Both the position numbers and the translations under genes were made by a program. Below the pieces are notes generated by a model, which was given only the letters and a program-made list of their open reading frames with translations, did not search any database and had not been told where the DNA came from. From Chlorops oryzae (Eukaryota; Arthropoda; Insecta; Diptera; Chloropidae): a stretch of DNA of 64,000 nt. Shown here in pieces: positions 25,736 to 37,023 of the stretch. Within the stretch, counting starts at the first letter, position 1. The number at the start of each line of letters is the position of its first letter. The stretch covers positions 24,386,796 through 24,450,795 of the forward strand of contig CM035808.1 of the NCBI GenBank assembly GCA_020466095.1, given 5' to 3'.

Positions 25736-26664
25736 ATTTTATTGCTCACTCGTAATATAACACTTGCAGCTGAACTGAATTTGACGGCTTCCTTAATCAA
25801 CTCATTATTTGCTCTTCCATACGCGGCTCACGCTCACGAATGAGTCGAGTACGCATACCCGGAGTGCGAGTGATTCGAACTGATTGCATATCTTGCTTCA
25901 ATATGTGCTTGCATTGTGTCTCTATGCATTGCCTCAATACGCCCTTCAAGGCACTGCTCACTCTCTCGCTGCTTCCTTTCCTTTCTTGCTTGTTTTTTCT
26001 CGCATTTATCTTCGATATTAGCAGCTTGATATGCTAAACTGTGAAACGTGTGTGGTCTTTATTCTTGCTTAAGTTTTTAATTTGATTTATCGCTGCCAGC
26101 TGTGCTTAAGTTTTATGGCGTTGGGAATTTATTTAATTTTTTTTTTTTTGGGAAATAAATTTTCAATTAAATTAAGAAATTAAATTAAAAGAAACAAAAA
26201 AAAAGCATGAAACATCCAATTATCAAAAACTATTTGGAAATCTTTTTCAAATCTAAATTGCTAGATTTTAATTGATATTTATGGTTATGCCCAACTAGCT
26301 ATTCTTAGTGAAAGAAAGCGGCCGCTTTGTCTTGATTTAAATCACTTAAGTTTCATGAAATTCTTAAAGGTTAAAGAAAAAACAAATCGTCGGCTTAGAG
26401 AGAGTGAAAATGTGCCAAGTCGCATTTTGCATATTTTAGAGCAAAACCGAAAGTTTTCTTAATTTTCTTAACCCTCTATTGCATAAACCTTAAAAAAACA
26501 ATTTGTGAGAAAATAATTGTCCGCTATTTTTTTAAGTATCATGCAGTAAAGGGTTAATAAAACCATTTATAGCGAAAAAAAAATTCCCCGCTTACTTAAT
26601 ACAATCATGTAGTAGAGGGTTAAATTTAATAACGAAAAAAATATATTTCATCTACGATCTTATT

Positions 26665-27005
26665 GTATGTGTGTATGTTATGTTAAGTGGCTGCCACTTA
26701 GTCCGTATACCGGGCCCGTTGTGATACAACGAGGACTGATTCTTGTGTTTGTATGTGAAGTTTGCCCGGGGCGGACTGCCCAAATTGGGCAAATGCCCAA
26801 CTTAGGTAACGGGGCCCCATTTTTCAAACACCCGGTGGACGCTTCGACCTCAGTCCGCCCTTGACTGTGCCCCAAACAGGCGACGTTTTGAAAAACCAGT
26901 GCTAAGCTTGGAACATTACACTCATTTTTCGCCTGTGTCGGAAATCGAACCTCGGACCGTGGGATCAAGAGCATACCACTCATCCCCTACACTATCCCAG
27001 AGCCA
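26665..27005 (-). mobile_element. tRNA-derived SINE, full length with target duplication
   Basis: On the minus strand it starts at 27005 with GGCTCTGGGATAGTG (box A region), has box B GAGGTTCGATTTCC, and ends in a GGTATATGGCCTAAGTGG-like tail region plus a short TA/CA-rich tail. Flanked by CTACGATCTTATT (26652-26664) and CTACGATCTCATT (27006-27018), a 13-bp duplication with one change. No protein is encoded. Confidence 0.8.
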
Positions 27006-28096
27006 CTACGATCTCATTTCACTTCAATTAAAATCTTAGAAGCAACCCCACAAAAGAGAAGGTCTAAAAGAGGCCATTCTTCCCTCGACCAGACCCTCTA
27101 AAACGTACTGAAGGCATAGATTTGAAGATTCTCGACGTGTCAACATTAGCTTGCAATCATCTTGAATAGGCCTTGTCTCCCCATATCGCCCTGAGCTCTA
27201 AACTTTCGATAATATAATATAATACTTACTGAAAGAAAAAATGTTCCCCTGAACCTAACTTCTTCTCAACGGCCCTAGGTAGAAGAAATGCGTATTAAAA
27301 AAAACCCTAAATAAAGTACGTTCACAATGTCCTAAAAGAGCTACATTATAACCTAATCGAACTGAAGTGTTCACAATTTTTAAGGACCCCCTTGAACGCT
27401 TAACGCTGTTCATGACAACTCATATTCAGAGCAAAAAAAAAGAAAACCTTCCCTTTAAAATCATTTTACAAAAAGCCCAACTTTGGCACTTCGATATTGA
27501 CTTTCGCTTTATGCTCACTGCCCATTAATGCATGCATGGTCACACTGGTTGACACAACGGCAATGCAGAATAGAATCTGGCGCCAATCCACACAGTGACC
27601 TTTTGCTAGCTTTAGGGATCCTTTTGTTGTACAATGTATTTTGAAAATTCATTTGATGGCGCTAAACGCAATACAATATTATGCTGCAATGAATTTTAAT
27701 AAACACGATTTTCCCTGGGACAATGTTGCAAGTATTGTGTGATTTTAGTTTGGCACCACACACACACACGTGCTCTTTAACTATTCATGCCCGTCGCTTT
27801 ATATACATACATATCGCACATGCATTGTGAGGGGATCTTTATTTGCTTTTCATTGCTATTCTGCATGGAAAATTGTGTATTTTTAATTGTTTTGCACTTC
27901 AAATGAAATTGAACGCATTTCACGAGTGTCCAGCAACGTTCGGCTATGAGTTCCATTCGATAAAAACTCAACAACAACAACAACAACAATTCATTCGCTC
28001 AACGATTCTATAACAATAAGCTCCTCTTGAGCTTAATCGCGTCTATATGGGAATCTATGTAAATATCATGCACCATGAAAGCGCCAGATATCACTC

Positions 28097-28200
28097 AATC
28101 TTTCTCTCTCTCACACTATGTCGGTCTCTCTCTCTCTCTCTCCTCTCTCCTCTCACTCTCTCTCTCTCTCTCTTTTTATATCTACAATTTCTATCTCTCC
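28097..28200. repeat. CT microsatellite
   Basis: (CT)n with short interruptions, about 500 bp before the ratchet-point candidate. Open frames here on both strands are repeat artefacts. Confidence 0.85.
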
Positions 28201-28644
28201 CCCACTCGGCCCCTCTAGCTCGGTCTACCTCTGGATTTCTTGCAACGAGGCTTCCACTTTTTTGTTGCCTCGTTTTGTTTCTTCTCTCAGTCGTTTCGTA
28301 GATCGAAAATGTTGTTTTAATTGAAGTCAATTACTTTGTGATGTGGTGTTAATTCAACAGAGTTAAATAAAAATATTCAGCGCTTTCGAAATAGTTAAAA
28401 TAACAATTGAATGTGAAAGCACACAACGTTCTCGGGAGATCTTTTCGCAGATAACGAATAAAACGAATGAATTTACTGGTGCTTCGCTCTGGAGCCATTG
28501 GTGAAGAGAAAATATTGTAATTTTTTTTTATTTACTTTTTTTTTTTTGTTTGTAGCGAGGAAACTCGGAAAACGAATTTTCATTAAGGTCGAATAAATTT
28601 CAATTAAGCCTTTTTTGCTGATTTTGAATTCAAATTTTTGACAT

Positions 28645-28691
28645 CAATTTAATTTTTTTTTCTCTTTTTTCCTATCTCTTTTCAGGTGAGT
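28645..28691 (+). promoter_or_regulatory. candidate recursive splice site (ratchet point)
   Basis: About 35 bases of nearly pure pyrimidine end in TCTCTTTTCAG at 28685, followed with no gap by the donor-like GTGAGT at 28686-28691. A polypyrimidine tract, CAG and GTRAGT in direct fusion is the defining arrangement of zero-length recursive splice sites in long insect introns, best known from Ubx and other large fly genes. It sits on the Fas2 sense strand near the middle of the visible intron (28.7 of 57.8 kb), where such a site would split the removal of the intron. The motif is seen; use is inferred. Confidence 0.7.
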
Positions 28692-29206
28692 TAAAATATT
28701 CAATTTAACTTCGGGAATTTTTCGAACGAAAACAATTCGAGGCAGCCGGGGAATAATGGAACTTTTGTGGCTTTATTAGAATGCTTTTTCATTTTTTTCC
28801 TATTGAAGCGTCACGGATCGTCATGGTAAAAGGGACCGAGCATCATGAATTTTTACAGAAAAAATTTTTTGTTTTTTTTTAAGGTTAATCGGCATGTCAC
28901 AGAAATCGATATCGTTAAAAAATGACGATTTCGGAAACAATGTTGCCAGATTTTTAGGGGAATATTCCCCTGAATATCTCATAACACGGTTAAAATTCCC
29001 TTCAATTTAATTTTGAAATCTTCTAAAGACAAAAAATTGCTCCCATAAGGTCCTATAAAATTTTCTCTGATCACTTTTCTGCCCTAAGATTGCACATAAG
29101 ATCATAAACTCCTTTTAATTAAGAGGAGATTCCCCTAAACTGGTCACAGTGTTTGGAAATTTCATCTACCCGAAAAACCGTCTCCGCAGCATTTCTACTC
29201 AATTCC

Positions 29207-29491
29207 AGGCTGGAAAATTATCTAGAGAAGTGTGGTGATTAGCTTGGGCCTAACTAGATGAGCCACAACAACATAGATAAATCTAGGCTGGGCTTAGACA
29301 GGCCCTGGACAAAAAAAAAATTGACTCGATCAGGCTTATTTTGACCTACTTTGGCGCCCCTATATTGGCGATCACGTCAATAATCTATGCAGGGCCTAGG
29401 TAATTTTCTCTATGTAAAGCCCGGATAGGAAATATCATCCTAGCGTCATCGTGGACCTAGTGTTTGTCGCCTCTTTAGTGGCCTTCTTAGG
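29207..29491 (+). repeat. dispersed repeat R2, copy 1
   Basis: Matches 56450-56721: GGCTGGAAAATT, GTGATTAGCTTGGGCCTA, GACAGGCCCTGGAC, TATATTGGCGAT, GGCCTTCTTAG in the same order. No protein; probably a non-autonomous DNA element. Confidence 0.75.
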
Positions 29492-29847
29492 AAAAATCGA
29501 GGCAGTACCACACGGAAGAAATGTAGCTGCTTCCATTAAAATACATTTTCCATACATTGGTTCAATGGCAGCAGCTTCATTTCTTCCACGTGAAATGCCT
29601 GAAAGATTGAAATATTTTCAACTTTGCCGCAACAAACGTTCTTTCCTTCATTTATGGAGTTTCACCTTAAAAATTTCAAATGAACTCCAGTTTTATGTCA
29701 CAATTTTTTTGAAATCCTAATCTCTTAACCTCTTTCTAATTGAAAAATGATTCGCACTCATTGACTCGCTGGTTCGGACCTCAACTCGCCTCGCTCAGTG
29801 CTCATTAAATGCACGATCCTAACTTCAGTAATTAAGCTCTTTCAATA

Positions 29848-30482
29848 CACTGAGCGAACGTAACCATGATTTTTTTAAAAGGGCGCATTGTTATTCACAG
29901 TCCTTTTGATTTTCGAGCAGAACAAAAATTTCAAAAGGAAAATTGTTGAGTCAACAACATTTTTGGTTGAATTGAAAGGAAATATGTTTAATTACATTTC
30001 TTTTCGTTCGGTATAATTCTCATTTGTTTTATAAAAATAAGACATATAAGATATGTATTCATCTTAGAACTATTTTAAGCATTGCGAAAGCAGTCACCAA
30101 AACGGAGTGACGAAATCGGATGAAGTCCATCCGATGGCTATTTTTTGGGTGATGTTCAGCAGAGTGCTCTATGGCCATTTGCTTTGAACGTTAATTAAAT
30201 TTTTTTTGACATTTCTTCTTGTATAGGTATTTTTTTGGAATTTTTAAAAAAAATTTCTTGTCATTTCAACTATGTCCGTGGTTGGTTCAACAATTTAAAT
30301 TTAAAATCCATTTTTGAAAATTATCATTTCAATTCAACCTGAAGTATGGTTGATTCAAAAGGAAAATTTTTATTTTTATCAACAAGAAAAATTGTTAAAA
30401 TTAAAAATATTCCTTGTTGAAGCCGTTTTGTATGTTTTTCCTTTTGATTTAACCAGTTTTCTGGTTGATTTTTTTCTCAGTG
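29848..30482. mobile_element. possible 635-bp TA-flanked element with CACTGAG ends
   Basis: CACTGAG at 29848 and CTCAGTG ending at 30482, each next to TA. The inside is rich in TTGGTTGAA/TTCAACC words in both orientations. The terminal match is only 7 bp, so this is tentative. Confidence 0.4.
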
Positions 30483-30483
30483 T

Positions 30484-32423
30484 ACCAATTTCTTGATGTA
30501 TTAAAGCTCGCGGCCATGATTGTTTCAATCCAAAGTCCAAATGCGGCGGGGCAATTGCATAAATTAGCATTTATGACGCACGCGCACGCACACGCACACA
30601 CGCACACAGTTGAGTGCTTTCGATGCAGCACGGCCGTTGACACTTATGCGAATGGACGATAACTGCAAATGAAGCACAAGGCAATCATGAAGCGACTCCG
30701 CGTCGACGATCAAATGCAACGATACGAGTCTACCTACCATATTCGTAGGCCATGCTGAACTGACCCCAAGAACTCATTACTATGCCATTTAATTAATAAT
30801 CGAATTTGGTTATCACAGTTAAGGCAAAGCGCCATCCTCACTGGAGCTGGCGACATTTCGTGCGTTCTCGAGCGATAGTCATTTTAGAGACATAAACCAT
30901 TCCATTCCAAATTTTGCAGACTGCGTAGCGTTTGCGGTAGAATAGAGGTGTGCTATCGCAATTGAGCAATTAAGTTTTCTCTCATGAATAGTAGAGTTTC
31001 AACACTTTTCCGAAATAATTCAAACAATTTGGAAACATCACAAGGGAAGGATTTATTTGTTCTTGAGAACTGGACTTCAATTGATTTAATTCTTCCTTGC
31101 GAAGAAAGTCCAAAAAATTTCATTTCAGAATATTGTGCGAAGCTCTCGTCCCAATATCGATTTAATTTGATTTGTTCCGCTCAAATTGATTTCCAATTAG
31201 GATTCGTTATCGTAGCATTCGGTCGCTCCGTATCGGAAGGAATTTCCATCTAATTTGAAATCTCTGTTTTATGCAGTTTCCATTCGATTCGAATGGAAAT
31301 ATTCTCTCGATTTGTCGCACTCTTGAGAAGTTTTTGATTAAATTCTTGTGGTATTCGATTGAGTTCAATGGTCAGGAAAACGAAAATGAAACGTACGAAA
31401 TTCATCTTTAAATATACTTACACATAAATTGTGCGTAAGAGAGAGTAGGTAAATTGGAGTGGAGAAGAGCAGGACCTTCTTCGTCCTTTTTCATGTCTAA
31501 TAGGCGAAAAATTGCTTTGCGTAATGCAAATGAAGTCGAAAGCCCTAATTGAATGAGAACATATTTAAGACTGCCAAATCTGATTGAATATAATGTTGGA
31601 CAAATTTTCAGATCGAAATGCAGGAAAAATAAAGCAAATTACGGGAAACGTAAAATAATTTTAAATCAATATTTTTTCCATCAAGTTTTTTCAAACTACA
31701 TTTTTTTTTTCGCTCGCGTCTACAGTATCATTTTAACAGTAAAAACATAAAGTTGAATCCTTAAAGTATGCAATGCATTTTTGCGATGTTTTTGAGAACA
31801 TAAAGGGATATGGCTTTAGATTTATAAGACTTCAAAGGACCTCAATACCTTTAAAACTGCATCATTAGATACTTTTTCCCATTTTTATATAAATCTTAAA
31901 AGCTATGAAGCCTCCTTTTTGTTCCTTTTACTTCCGAAGTAAAACGCTTAGTAGCTTAAAATTCGAAACATTGGATAGCCAAAACGAATGAAACGAGTAG
32001 GGAAATAATTATGTGGTCCTCACTCCGCCACGCCCATAAATTCAGATTTTTGGTAACTTCCGTACGGAAAATGTGCGTCAATATTGCCGGGATGCTGGGT
32101 ATAAGAAAGGCGCCCTAATCTCGCTCAGTTTTCAGAAGTCAATGGAAACAATTTCAGCTGTTTTTTAAGTTGTACCTACATACTTGACAATTTTATTATT
32201 CTGGCTTTTTTCCTGTTCAAGAAATTAACAAAATTTAAATGCAGGACAAATGCTGGACAACATTTAAATGCAAGACCTCCACCGCCGAATTCCGGACTAT
32301 CGGTCCACTAATGAGAGTTGCTTGGTAGTTCTAACAAAAATTTAGTTATATTTTTGTCATAATTGTTTATAAGTATATATAATATTTATTTGGGTCTTAG
32401 GTCTTAGGGCTTAGAGCATAAAT
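30484..32423. other. intron, no gene seen
   Basis: Contains a (CACACG)n run near 30580-30607. The 89-codon frame at 30984-31253 has protein-like wording but no domain and no gene signals. Confidence 0.4.
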
Positions 32424-32424
32424 T

Positions 32425-32463
<39 letters not shown>
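32424..32463. repeat. TA tract, left part, split by the LTR element
   Basis: (TA)n that continues at 37255-37281 after the retrotransposon, showing where it inserted. Confidence 0.9.
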
Positions 32464-32465
<2 letters not shown>

Positions 32466-32694
32466 TAACATAGCAACACACATTTTCTTTTTTCTAATTT
32501 ATTTTCTTTCACTTTGTCAAATTGATCAAAGTGACATTGGGAATGAAAAATGAAAGAAAATAAATTGATAAGCTTAGAAATATTTTTATAAAAATTATTA
32601 TTAAGTTTTCTTTAAACAAAAAAACTTGTAAATAAAAACCTTATTATTGTTCAATAAAAACGAATTTATTAATAACAAAAAAGGTTTTGTTACT
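32464..32694 (+). repeat. 5' LTR
   Basis: Starts AGTAACAT and ends GTTACT, giving 6-bp inverted ends. Matches 37024-37254 without a difference I could find. Confidence 0.93.
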
Positions 32695-32711
32695 GGCGCA
32701 GTCGGTCCTTC
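32694..32711 (+). other. retroelement primer binding site
   Basis: TGGCGCAGTCGGT directly at the 5' LTR edge, overlapping its last T. This string is the primer site of 17.6/297-type elements, described as complementary to tRNA-Ser. Confidence 0.7.
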
Positions 32712-32827
32712 AGGATAAAAGAACATTATCCTTTAAACGAGCCTACATTCAAACAAGGACAAAGATATCTTTTGAATCGGATTCAAGAGTTGTGATTCCA
32801 GGAGTCTAACAAAAGGATTTCTGCGTA

Positions 32828-33829
32828 TTGCGACTTATAAGAGGAATTAAAATCCTGCAACAACTTCAAACGTTTACTCCGAAATTCTTCCAAATAAAGC
32901 TGGTGCAAAGTGGATCGTTTCGAATATTTATGAACAGTGATCAACTGGACGTTATTTGTCAGAAATTGAAAATCCTGGAAATAAACACCGATACCATGCT
33001 GGCCAAGGAGAAAAGAGAAATGTTTTTGCAAACTATCAAACTGATTTTACCATTCAATGGCAATAGAAACTATCTGGCTTTATTTATCGACAACATAGAC
33101 ACCATAGTTCCTGATTTCACTTCACTCGCTAACGAGGAAAAACCATTTTATTTTCAATGTATAACAAGTACTCTTCGCGACGCAGCCCTAGACGTTATAA
33201 GGAAAGAACAACCGAAAGATTGGCCAACACTCAAAGGACTGTTAATTGATGAATTTGCTGACCATACACCAATTACAACTCTTATTCTGTCAATCAACAA
33301 CATAAAATTTAAAGGTAACGTAAAAACACTCTGCGAAGAAATTAACACCGAAATTTGCAAAATTAAGGATAACATAAAATTAAGCAAAGCCGATTTATCT
33401 ACACAGTCATTTTTAAGAAACGAATTACAACAAATTAGTATTAGAACACTTAAAAGAGAATTACCTTACCATCTTACTGCTTTGATTAATGCTAACCTAG
33501 CAACGGATATTAACTCCGCAATAAAAATTTTGAAAGAAAATGACGTATATGACGCAAAACCATTAAAGAGGAACAACTATAGAAAGAATCAAATGACATT
33601 TCAAAATAATTTACGACCATCTTATACACCACAAAACATTTTACCTAATTCAGGATCTACCCAAAATTACAATTACCCACAACATTCATTACCTCAACCA
33701 CCACTAAACTTTCAAAGGCATAATTCAAATCAATCTCGGATAAGACGTTTCGGACCCCCAGAACCAATGGACCAAGATACTGAAAATTTTCACTTAGTTG
33801 CCTCGGAACCTTACCTGAAATTGAATTAA
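32828..33829 (+). CDS. gag: retroelement Gag
   Basis: 333-codon open frame directly after the primer site region. An in-frame ATG at 32930 (MNSDQLDVI) may be the real start, because the preceding part looks like leader. The central part is helical and charged (FLQTIKLILPFNG, DWPTLKGLLIDEFAD); the C-terminal part is Asn/Gln/Pro-rich. There is no CCHC zinc knuckle, which fits the insect 17.6/297/gypsy group, whose Gag lacks it. It ends at TAA 33827-33829 and overlaps the protease frame, which lies at -1. Confidence 0.85.
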   Translation: MRLIRGIKILQQLQTFTPKFFQIKLVQSGSFRIFMNSDQLDVICQKLKILEINTDTMLAKEKREMFLQTIKLILPFNGNRNYLALFIDNIDTIVPDFTSLANEEKPFYFQCITSTLRDAALDVIRKEQPKDWPTLKGLLIDEFADHTPITTLILSINNIKFKGNVKTLCEEINTEICKIKDNIKLSKADLSTQSFLRNELQQISIRTLKRELPYHLTALINANLATDINSAIKILKENDVYDAKPLKRNNYRKNQMTFQNNLRPSYTPQNILPNSGSTQNYNYPQHSLPQPPLNFQRHNSNQSRIRRFGPPEPMDQDTENFHLVASEPYLKLN

Positions 33830-34194
33830 AGATTGCCAACCAACCAGTAAAATTTCTAGTAGATACAGGGTCATCAGTGAGTCTTATTAGACCCAACATA
33901 CTAAAAAAAGAAAGTTCCCATACAAGACCAATTAAATTATCAACAATAACAGGAGAGATTATATTACAAGATGTAATAGAAATTTTTAGCTACAATTCAA
34001 AACGCACACTCAAGTTTTACGTTCATGACTTTTCAAAAACACATGATGGGTTACTAGGATGCGATATACTCAAGCTACTTGGCGCTAAAATAGATATAAA
34101 AGATGAAAATATAATTTTAAATGGTATTAAATACAAATTTTTGAATAATTTAAAAAATCACCCAATACAAAAAAAAATTAAATTTAGTAAGTAG
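33784..34194 (+). CDS. pol: retroelement protease part of pol (-1 frame to gag)
   Basis: Open from 33784 to TAG 34192-34194 in the -1 frame relative to gag. Carries the aspartic protease active site LVDTGSS at about 33856-33876 and a later LGCDIL motif typical of the second half of the fold. It has no start codon and is expected to be made as a Gag-Pol fusion by frameshifting. The frame closes just after a nine-A run, before reverse transcriptase, which continues in another frame. Confidence 0.8.
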   Translation, partial: KFSLSCLGTLPEIELKIANQPVKFLVDTGSSVSLIRPNILKKESSHTRPIKLSTITGEIILQDVIEIFSYNSKRTLKFYVHDFSKTHDGLLGCDILKLLGAKIDIKDENIILNGIKYKFLNNLKNHPIQKKIKFSK

Positions 34195-36931
34195 TATTGA
34201 GGAAACCAAATTTAGACTAGATCATTTAAATAAAGAAGAATCATCTCAAATTAAGAAATTATTATCTAAATACAGAAATATATTCTATAAAGAAGGGGAT
34301 ACCTTAACATTTACAAATAGTATAAAACACCAGATAAAAACTATTCATGAGGATCCTATATATGTCAAATCATACAGATACCCCGAAGTCCATAAAGCCG
34401 AAGTTAACAAACAAATTAAATCAATGTTAGATCAAGGTATAATTTGCCATAGTACATCACCATACTCTGCTCCTATATGGGTCGTTCCCAAGAAATTGGA
34501 TTCCTCAGGAACCCAAAAATGGCGAATTGTTGTAGACTATCGTAAGTTAAACGATATTACTATAAACGACAAATTTCCTATTCCAATTATAGATGAAATT
34601 CTTGATAAGCTTGGTCGGTGTATATACTTCAGTACCATCGATCTAGCGCAAGGCTTCCATCAAATAGAAACAGACCCAAAGGATAGAATAAAGACAGCTT
34701 TTTCCACACAAAATGGACATTATGAGTTTTTGAGGATGCCATTTGGTCTCAAAAACGCCCCATCCACTTTCCAACGGTTGATGAATACGATCTTGGATGG
34801 ACTTGTTGGAAAAGACTGCCTTGTATATTTAGACGATATAATCGTTTTTAGTACTTCTTTGCAGGAACATATTGAATCCCTTGAAAGAGTATTTAACAGA
34901 CTTAGCAAAGCTAATCTTAAAATTCAAATAAGTAAAAGCGAATTCCTAAAAAAAGAAACTGAATTTCTAGGACACATCATTACTCCAAAAGGAATAAAAC
35001 CTAACCCTAATAAAGTTGAAGCTATCTTAAAATATCCAATTCCTAAAACAGAAAAAGAGATAAAACAGTTCCTTGGTTTAGCCGGATTTTATAGGAAATT
35101 CATAAAAAACTTTTCAAAAATAACAAAACCACTAACATATTGTCTTAAAAAAGGCAATAAAATTGATATATCTAATGACGAATATAAAAACGCAGTAGAC
35201 ACCATAAAGCTTTTAATAACCAAAGATCCTATATTAGCCTATCCAGACTATGAAAAACTATTTACTTTAACAACAGATGCTTCTAATGTAGCACTTGGGG
35301 CAGTCCTAAGCCAACAAGGACGTCCCATCTGCTTTGCCAGTCGCACACTTAACGAACATGAATTACATTACTCTACAACAGAAAAAGAACTACTCGCTTT
35401 AGTTTGGGCTACAAAATATTTTAGACCTTATTTATATGGTAGGAAATTCATTATCAATAGCGATCATCGACCACTTCAATGGCTTCATAATTTAAAAGAA
35501 CCCAACTCCAAATTACAGAGATGGAAACTACGATTAAATGAATTTGATTTCGATATAAAATATATTCCAGGCAAAGAAAATCATGTAGCTGACGCTTTAT
35601 CACGAAACTGCGTTCAAAAATGCAACTTGGGTGAGGCAATTTCAAATGTTGCTACTATTCACTCAGCAGATGAAGACAACGAAAATTTTATTCCAATCTC
35701 TGAGAGACCTCTCAATATTTATAAAAATCAGTTGAAATTAATTAAGAGTACCCAAGACAGCGTCCATACTGAAAAAATTTTTAAAAACAACATAACTACA
35801 ATATATTATACAGAACTTACAAAAGAAAAGATAAAAGAAATAATTAAATCATATCTCCTAAACCATCAAGTAACGATCTTCATGCCAAATAATAAAGATT
35901 TTTTAGAATTTCAGAATATTTACAAAACGTTAGTTAACAATAGACGAAATAAAATACTACGAGCTACTATCGAACTTCAAAATATCTTTAATTACCCTGA
36001 TTTTAAAACAAAAGTGATCGAAACCCATCTAGAAGGATTGCACCAAGGCATAGAAAAAGTAGCGAGCTGTTTAAAAAAAAAATATTACTATCCTAATTAT
36101 TTAAAAGAAATCACCAAGATCATTAACGAATGTGAATTGTGTAATCGTTGCAAATATGATCACATTACGCACAAAATCCCTTTCAAAATCACCCCTCCCG
36201 TTTATGAAAGAAGAGAAAAATTTGTCATTGATTTTTGGGAATGGGAAAAATCTTATTTTTTGACATGTATTGATATTTATTCTAAATTCGCTACTGTAGA
36301 AAAAGTAAATGCATTAAATTGGTTAGAAACAAAAAAAGCATTACTCAAAATTTTTAATACAATGGGCCCACCAAAAATCTTAAAGATAGATCAAGATCAA
36401 GGTATTAACAACGTTAACATAAAAGATTGGTGTACCCAATTAGACATAAAAATCGAAGTTACAACAGGAAAAACTGGAATATCAGATATAGAGCGTTTAC
36501 ACAAAACTCTCAATGAAAAATTACGAATAATAAACACATCAGGCAACAAAGAACTTCAATATTTTCAAATTGAGCAAACATTGTTCACTTATAACCACAA
36601 TATAGTACATTCCACAACAGGCGAAACTCCATACAATATTTTTTTTAATCAATTACCACCGAAATTTAATCCACAATTGATTAAAGAAAATCGAATACGT
36701 AATTCAAATAAAGCACGAAACGAAAATCAGATTGATACAAATTACGTAAATGCAGAAAACGTCAGAAAACGTCTCAATAAAAATCAAAATCCCTTTAAAG
36801 AAGTAAAATTGGTCAAAGCAGAAGATGATAAGGAACACTTTGTAGTAAAGTTTAAAACCAGAAATGTACGAAAATATAAGAATCATTTTAAAAGGAAAAA
36901 GAAAAATAATTATTCTATCAATGAATTGTAA
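34154..36931 (+). CDS. pol: retroelement reverse transcriptase, RNase H and integrase
   Basis: Long open frame. Counting residues from the Met at 34424: reverse transcriptase with TIDLAQG (Asp 73) and YLDD (135-138); RNase H with TDAS (Asp 285), YSTTEKE, SDHRPLQ (Asp 347) and HVADALSR; integrase with His535, His540, Cys570, Cys573 of the zinc-binding HHCC, then the catalytic Asp603, Asp656 or 658, and Glu690. The upstream part from 34154 also reads as normal pol sequence (YRYPEV before the Met), so the Met at 34424 is not a true start. The frame is +1 to the protease frame, so pol is interrupted as written. Confidence 0.9.
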   Translation, partial: KITQYKKKLNLVSSIEETKFRLDHLNKEESSQIKKLLSKYRNIFYKEGDTLTFTNSIKHQIKTIHEDPIYVKSYRYPEVHKAEVNKQIKSMLDQGIICHSTSPYSAPIWVVPKKLDSSGTQKWRIVVDYRKLNDITINDKFPIPIIDEILDKLGRCIYFSTIDLAQGFHQIETDPKDRIKTAFSTQNGHYEFLRMPFGLKNAPSTFQRLMNTILDGLVGKDCLVYLDDIIVFSTSLQEHIESLERVFNRLSKANLKIQISKSEFLKKETEFLGHIITPKGIKPNPNKVEAILKYPIPKTEKEIKQFLGLAGFYRKFIKNFSKITKPLTYCLKKGNKIDISNDEYKNAVDTIKLLITKDPILAYPDYEKLFTLTTDASNVALGAVLSQQGRPICFASRTLNEHELHYSTTEKELLALVWATKYFRPYLYGRKFIINSDHRPLQWLHNLKEPNSKLQRWKLRLNEFDFDIKYIPGKENHVADALSRNCVQKCNLGEAISNVATIHSADEDNENFIPISERPLNIYKNQLKLIKSTQDSVHTEKIFKNNITTIYYTELTKEKIKEIIKSYLLNHQVTIFMPNNKDFLEFQNIYKTLVNNRRNKILRATIELQNIFNYPDFKTKVIETHLEGLHQGIEKVASCLKKKYYYPNYLKEITKIINECELCNRCKYDHITHKIPFKITPPVYERREKFVIDFWEWEKSYFLTCIDIYSKFATVEKVNALNWLETKKALLKIFNTMGPPKILKIDQDQGINNVNIKDWCTQLDIKIEVTTGKTGISDIERLHKTLNEKLRIINTSGNKELQYFQIEQTLFTYNHNIVHSTTGETPYNIFFNQLPPKFNPQLIKENRIRNSNKARNENQIDTNYVNAENVRKRLNKNQNPFKEVKLVKAEDDKEHFVVKFKTRNVRKYKNHFKRKKKNNYSINEL

Positions 36932-37012
36932 ATATCTATTGTAACACTGCACACTTTAAAGTAAGAATGTCCTAAACTCACCAGATACGCAATGAGGACA
37001 TTGCACTATTTT

Positions 37013-37023
37013 GGGGTGGGAGG
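37013..37023 (+). other. retroelement polypurine tract
   Basis: GGGGTGGGAGG immediately before the 3' LTR, the expected plus-strand primer. Confidence 0.8.

Larger units (their letters stand above)
22050..26651. other. intron, no gene seen
   Basis: Apart from repeat R3 copy 2 and the TA tract, no coding or repeat signal. Pairs of overlapping long frames at 23431-23944 on both strands have no recognisable domain. Confidence 0.45.
27019..29206. other. intron, holds the ratchet-point candidate
   Basis: Otherwise AT-rich with CT microsatellite and (CAA)n near 27970. No gene. Confidence 0.45.

Noticed and set aside
36932..37012. Envelope gene in the LTR element
   Set aside because: Only about 80 bases lie between the pol stop and the polypurine tract; no env is present.
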